This document shows, piece after piece, positions 60,701 through 64,000 of a stretch of 64,000 nt of DNA. The notes beneath the pieces are model-generated. The model saw only the letters and a list, made by a program, of their open reading frames with translations, had not been told where the DNA came from and searched no databases. The first letter of the stretch is position 1. Every line of letters starts with the position of its first letter. Source of the DNA: Mycteria americana (taxonomy: Eukaryota > Chordata > Aves > Ciconiiformes > Ciconiidae); contig NC_134365.1 of the NCBI RefSeq assembly GCF_035582795.1, positions 133,761,077 through 133,825,076 of the forward strand. The letters run 5' to 3'. The position numbers and the translations under genes are program-made.

Positions 60701-62978
60701 TAAACCACAAGCCTAACACATGACTGTAGCGTTGTCTTCATGAGAAGATGCATTGGGTGGTTATGAACATTTCTTGGCTATGTTCCTGTTGATCCTGTAA
60801 CTTGCAGCTTACAGTCTATCTAGTATTGTATTTTTCAACCCATGTGAACTGTGAACGTGTGCATGGGTCCCAGCTCTTGGGAGGTGTGTACAGTGTTGAA
60901 ACATTGGTTGACTGTGGCACACTAAACTATCTGGGTTGCTGCACCTTGTGATGTAGCCACTTTACTCCAGCAATGTGAATGACCAGTTTCTCATTTAGTG
61001 CTATTCATAATTCACTTGATTGTATGACTCCTATAATAAGAATATTTTAAAGTTTGTACTGTTAGGCATTTAGAGTGTTTTTAAGTATTTTAATGGAGTA
61101 TTTTTGAGCAGGAACCAGAAATGGCTTATGGATAGTTGTTGTTGTTTCTCATTTTAGTCGATAGCTGTGTCCTCAGTAACAATGCAGACAAAAACCCCCT
61201 CTGTTTGTTTGTTTGTTTATTGTGGTTATTTTTCAGTCCTGGTAGGTTTGTACTGCTTGCACAACTGATCACGCTATCTTTCCAGGTGAGCCATAGGCTC
61301 CTCTGACTTTTAGAATTTGTTTGTTGAAGTATTTGAGAATGAACATTCCTGATAGTGAAAAAGAAGATAACTGTCTATACCTGTAATGGTTGAATTGAGG
61401 GATTTTGGAGATTTAACACATTCACCCCTGGAACAGTTGGTGTGCTTTTTTTCCGATGTCCTTTATCACCGTCAAATATAGAGAAAACTCAGTGCATCAT
61501 ACCAACTTGTTTAAAACCAAAGTACAACCGAAATTGTCAAATGTGGTGACATATGCTAGCTCTTTGTATTTAAAACAGCCTACATTTTGGATTTAGTTGT
61601 GACTCGGAAATGTAGTTGCTGATTTGGGTTTGTTTTCTTTTAATTCTAATTATTAAATAGCCTCTTCTGTAAGGTAGTAACATGATGTCTGCCCAGAAGC
61701 ACATCCCTTACCATTGTAGTACGTAACTGGTGTACTTAATTTTGTTCAGACAAACAAAGGGAAGTGGTTCTTTGTACCATGTGTGCCCAGTGGTAGAACT
61801 CCTTGGCACAGGATGTTGTGGATGCGAAGAACTTGCATGGGGTTCAAGGGGAAGTGCAAGAAGTTTGTAGGAGGGAAATTCCTTGGGCATTGTTATACAT
61901 GTAGAACTTGCCTCTGGCTCAGGAAGTCTCTCAGCAGTGAGTTGTTGGAGACTGGAAGAAACTTAAAAACTCTATTCAGAAACTGTTTCAGAAACGTCAT
62001 TTATGCTTGCCCTGTTCTCATAGCTTTGGTTTTCCAGCTTTGCCTGCTGTGGGAGATAGGGTGATACTTTCTTATTTCTTGAGTTCATAAGTTTTTAATA
62101 GCTGTCTAGTTGGGCAAATTGTCCATTTTTTGCTCTTCTTTATTTGTAAGAAAACTGATAGTGATATGAAAGTGAGTACTGACCTGAGCCTGGAGCTGTA
62201 AAAACCTAACGCTCTGGAGTTTTAAAGGATGCTATGAATATTACAGTTCCATATCATGTAAGGAGCAGGAGATACTCTTTTATTACTTAGGGATTTTTCT
62301 TGTCATAAAATTACCTTTTGGTGTGATACAGCAAACACCATCTTTCCTAGCTGTCTTCTGTTTTGAGAGTTGACAGCTGGTTATTCATTACAGCCATCTA
62401 TCAGCAAATTAGGTCTTTCCTCTAAATAGCAAATAAAAAGAAACAAAGGGGTACTCTTACTGTTCTGTCAAAGCAGCGAAAATGTAAAATTGCAGAATAG
62501 TGACAAACTAAGTAGGGGATTTTTTTTTTCTGTCTTTGAATATGGTCAAATTAAGAAATAATTTGCATATGTTAAATAAATTGAACATCAAATACTAAGA
62601 AAACCAGAATTGTTTCCATGCAGCATCATTCCATCCCTTTTTATACAGATATATTTTCAGGTACTCTTCAAACAGTTTTTTAGCAAGTTGGCTTTTCTTA
62701 TTCCTTATGTGTCATTTTTTTTTTCAAGATGTTTAATGCTGCATACCCTGAGCTTGAACAGGAAGATGTTAAAGATCTTGTGTTTTGAGACTTCTTCCAC
62801 TTAAACAAGAAGCAAAATAATATTTCCCAGATTATTAAGTTCATGCTTTCTAATATCTTTTGTTTCAAAGGTTGCTGGTACACAGCTGTATGACTGGAGT
62901 CTTCAGGGATATATTGCTGTAGAATCTCTTTGGAAGGATAATCCTAAGAAGAAGAAATCTGGGAAAAAAAGTGATAAG
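42749..62978 (+). CDS. APOO: APOO / MIC26, MICOS complex subunit (C-terminal end missing)
   Basis: Seven exons (42749-42757, 47721-47831, 50326-50445, 53161-53215, 54265-54360, 57239-57330, 62871-62978) join in frame to 197 codons. All junctions have GT/AG sites and consistent phases. The protein belongs to the apolipoprotein O/MIC26-MIC27 family of the mitochondrial inner membrane, which shapes cristae junctions and binds cardiolipin. Key blocks: LSLYS and EPYTAWCQ (residues 41-80), [20 protein letters not shown] (103-122), a first membrane segment (about 115-129), [11 protein letters not shown] (130-140) and a second segment (about 141-152). These match APOO better than its paralogue APOOL, and the KLHL15/EIF2S3 neighbourhood agrees. 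Human MIC26 has 198 residues, so only a few C-terminal residues and the stop are missing. Confidence 0.93.
44657..44686. other. perfect 12-bp inverted repeat
   Basis: GTTTTACTAAAC (44657-44668) and GTTTAGTAAAAC (44675-44686) pair exactly around a 6-nt loop. It is intronic and AT-rich. No function is inferred. Confidence 0.85.
46630..46945 (+). other. exon-like segment with poly(A) signal in APOO intron 1
   Basis: The acceptor GCTTCTTTTTCAG (ending 46629) precedes an open frame [20 protein letters not shown]...LSSLVAAGC that stops at 46780. AATAAA follows at 46921-46926. An internal GCAAG|GTGAGC donor lies at 46703/46704. The segment is more GC-rich than its surroundings and has no A-tail. 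A 12-base repeat CCGCAGGCTGTT occurs at 46767-46778 and 46812-46823. The product is not recognised. Joined to APOO exon 1 it would stop after one codon, so it is not a simple APOO variant. Options: a terminal exon of a nested gene, an alternative APOO end, or a decayed retrocopy. Confidence 0.35.
47721..47831 (+). CDS. APOO: APOO coding exon 2
   Basis: Residues 4-40 ([20 protein letters not shown] then [17 protein letters not shown]), between acceptor ATGTTTCTAG and donor GAG|GTAAAT. It encodes the N-terminal hydrophobic/targeting segment followed by a charged linker, as in human MIC26. Phase 0 on both sides. Confidence 0.93.
47832..50325 (+). other. APOO: APOO intron 2
   Basis: A T-rich intron of about 2.5 kb. 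An AT block at 49255-49370 holds tandem 16-base copies of TTTTGCCATTATATAT (49305-49320 and 49345-49360). No gene recognised. Confidence 0.75.
49255..49370. repeat. degenerate AT-rich tandem repeat
   Basis: TTTTGCCATTATATAT recurs at a 40-base offset, and TATATTTTGTTA recurs at 49289-49300 and 49356-49367. The intervening sequence is TA-rich, so slippage-type duplication is the simplest explanation. Confidence 0.75.
50326..50445 (+). CDS. APOO: APOO coding exon 3
   Basis: Residues 41-80, [20 protein letters not shown] then [20 protein letters not shown]. Acceptor TATTCACAG, donor CAG|GTATAA. It matches the human block LSLYS...QLEES...RHYCEPYTTWCQ. This is the soluble helical part before the membrane segments. 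Confidence 0.94.
50446..53160 (+). other. APOO: APOO intron 3
   Basis: T-rich intronic sequence of 2.7 kb ending in a T run and TTTAG. No repeat or gene recognised. Confidence 0.75.
53161..53215 (+). CDS. APOO: APOO coding exon 4
   Basis: Eighteen codons plus one base: [18 protein letters not shown], then G of a split Glu codon. Donor AAAG|GTAAAT was chosen over the GTAAAG five bases earlier because only this one keeps the frame and the length of human VQWGLDSYDYLQN. Confidence 0.9.
53216..54264 (+). other. APOO: APOO intron 4
   Basis: T-rich intron of about 1 kb with acceptor TTATTTTCAG. Nothing else recognised. Confidence 0.75.
54265..54360 (+). CDS. APOO: APOO coding exon 5 (first membrane segment)
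   Basis: Residues 99-130, ending in the first base of Gly 131: [20 protein letters not shown] then [12 protein letters not shown]. The [16 protein letters not shown] block is highly conserved in MIC26. The glycine-rich hydrophobic stretch is the first inner-membrane helix. Donor GAG|GTAAAT. Confidence 0.95.
54361..57238 (+). other. APOO: APOO intron 5
   Basis: About 2.9 kb, T-rich, with a 12-G run at 55433-55444. A 140-codon minus-strand open frame (54921-55343) is not recognisable. Acceptor TATGAAACAG. Confidence 0.75.
57239..57330 (+). CDS. APOO: APOO coding exon 6 (second membrane segment)
   Basis: Completes Gly 131 and runs to residue 161: [20 protein letters not shown] then [21 protein letters not shown] and YYPQQA are family signatures. 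Donor AAG|GTCAGT; reading on into the intron ends at a stop at 57397-57399. Confidence 0.95.
57331..62870 (+). other. APOO: APOO intron 6
   Basis: A 5.5 kb T-rich intron. A 143-codon plus-strand open frame (57788-58219) is unrecognised and probably chance. No transposon family was identified. Confidence 0.75.
62871..62978 (+). CDS. APOO: APOO coding exon 7
   Basis: Residues 162-197: [20 protein letters not shown] then [16 protein letters not shown]. The first part matches human [20 protein letters not shown] and WKEN. The lysine-rich tail differs from the human tail. Acceptor TGTTTCAAAG, donor AAG|GTAAGA, phase 0. The stop codon must be in a further exon. Confidence 0.93.
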
Positions 62979-64000
62979 GTAAGAAGTCTGAAGAAATTGA
63001 TTTCTGAATTTACCACTGCATTTTCAGACAAGGAATATACGAACAATAGTGTTTTTTTCCACTCTGATTCAGCTTTTATTTCTGAAGACAAAGATTTAAT
63101 TCTATCTTTCTAAGCTGTGGAAAAATATTAAGCTTATTTCAAGTTAAACTTTCAGAAATGCTGTTTGGAAGTTTTCTTTAGTATAATCTCCTAAGTGTTT
63201 AATAGGAAAGTTGGGAGTATTGTGATTGGAATGCTAGGGAGCAAGGCTTTTACGGTCTTGATTATTAAAAAAAAAAAAAAAAATTTTTAAAAGTAATTTA
63301 ATTTGACAAGCGGCATCTTAAAAATCTGAAATAACTTTTTTATTACATAGCTCCTCTTTGAAAGAGAGCAAATAGTCTTGTTTCCAGTTTATTCCCATTT
63401 TGTTTTTTTCCTTTGAATGTTCATGAATATTTGCTCTAGCATGAAGATGTCATTGTGTGCTGCTCTATTAAACGTTACTATCTAGTCATAAAAACAGCAG
63501 TTTATAGGGATATGCAGTTCTTAAGGATTTAGTCATGGATAACTAGCTGTGTGGTTTAATACTTACAGCCCTATTTTAGGAAGCTTTGGTTTAATCGGTT
63601 CTCATCCAGGGGGCTGCCAATAAAACTTGAATTTCTTTTGAATCTGCTTTGAACTGGGCATCCTGGTGAGGTACCAAGCAGAGTCATTGCTGATAGCTTC
63701 TGCTTTTAAGATTTCCAGTTGTTAAACGCTGTACAAGGGATCAGATTAACATTCACATACCTGATTTTTTTTTTTTAATTAAAATAACGTTCATCTTTAT
63801 TTTCTGTTCTACAAGTCACTTTTTTTTTTGGTCTGGCATTACTGTTCTGTGTTAGGCTAAGCAGACTGATGTTTTGCCTTAGATATGCCTGCATCAGATG
63901 ACAGAGCAAATGCTAAGATAACGGCTTTGTTTTCCAGAGTATGGCAAGCACTGAGGTTTCTTTAAAACAGCATTTTTTAATTAACATTGCTAATACAACT
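62979..64000 (+). other. APOO: APOO intron 7 and possible start of last exon
   Basis: An intron-like stretch with a 17-20 A run near 63266. A good acceptor TTTGTTTTCCAG ends at 63937, followed by AGTATGGC. Using AG at 63937 leaves a frame open to the window edge; using the next AG (63939) gives YGKH and a stop (63952-63954). Either could be the last exon, or it may lie further right. Confidence 0.35.

Noticed and set aside
1-64000. CRISPR arrays, operons, prophage or bacterial systems
   Set aside because: Spliced vertebrate genes, CpG islands and CR1 show a eukaryotic nuclear region; no spaced direct-repeat array is present.

Overview
This is vertebrate nuclear DNA, most likely from a bird. 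The genes are split into many short exons with large introns, promoters lie in CpG islands, and one clear CR1-type retroposon fragment (11745-11870, the main avian/reptilian repeat) is present. Interspersed repeats are otherwise scarce. Gene identities come from recalled protein families, because no database search was possible. The gene order EIF2S3 - KLHL15 - CXorf58 - APOO matches human Xp22.11; in birds this block is autosomal.

Layout. (1) 1-1800: first coding exon of EIF2S3 on the minus strand, the start of its first intron, and a CpG-island promoter with overlapping NRF1 motifs. (2) 5100-6560: a second CpG island, the probable KLHL15 promoter and non-coding first exon. (3) 14995-25791: the full KLHL15 coding region in two exons (235 + 369 residues, 604 in total), then a probable 5.8 kb 3' UTR ending near 31590 that holds unusually perfect hairpins. 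(4) About 34600-42600: a minus-strand unit with three exons homologous to CXorf58. It has a frameshift and a missing donor, so it looks like a decaying gene or a gene with assembly errors. (5) 42550-43150: a CpG island shared by APOO (plus) and the CXorf58 homologue (minus), with CRE, E-box and RFX X-box motifs. (6) 42749-62978: seven coding exons of APOO (MIC26), 197 codons, with the C-terminal end beyond or just at the right edge.

The genes have unrelated roles: translation initiation (eIF2 gamma), a CUL3 ubiquitin-ligase adaptor (KLHL15) and mitochondrial cristae organisation (APOO/MIC26). They are neighbours by conserved synteny, not a functional operon. No novel defence, mobile or biosynthetic system is visible. 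The points most worth a second look are the eroding CXorf58 homologue with an intact-looking X-box, the hairpin pair in the KLHL15 3' UTR, a predicted overlapping upstream ORF on KLHL15, and an unexplained exon-like segment with its own polyadenylation signal in APOO intron 1.
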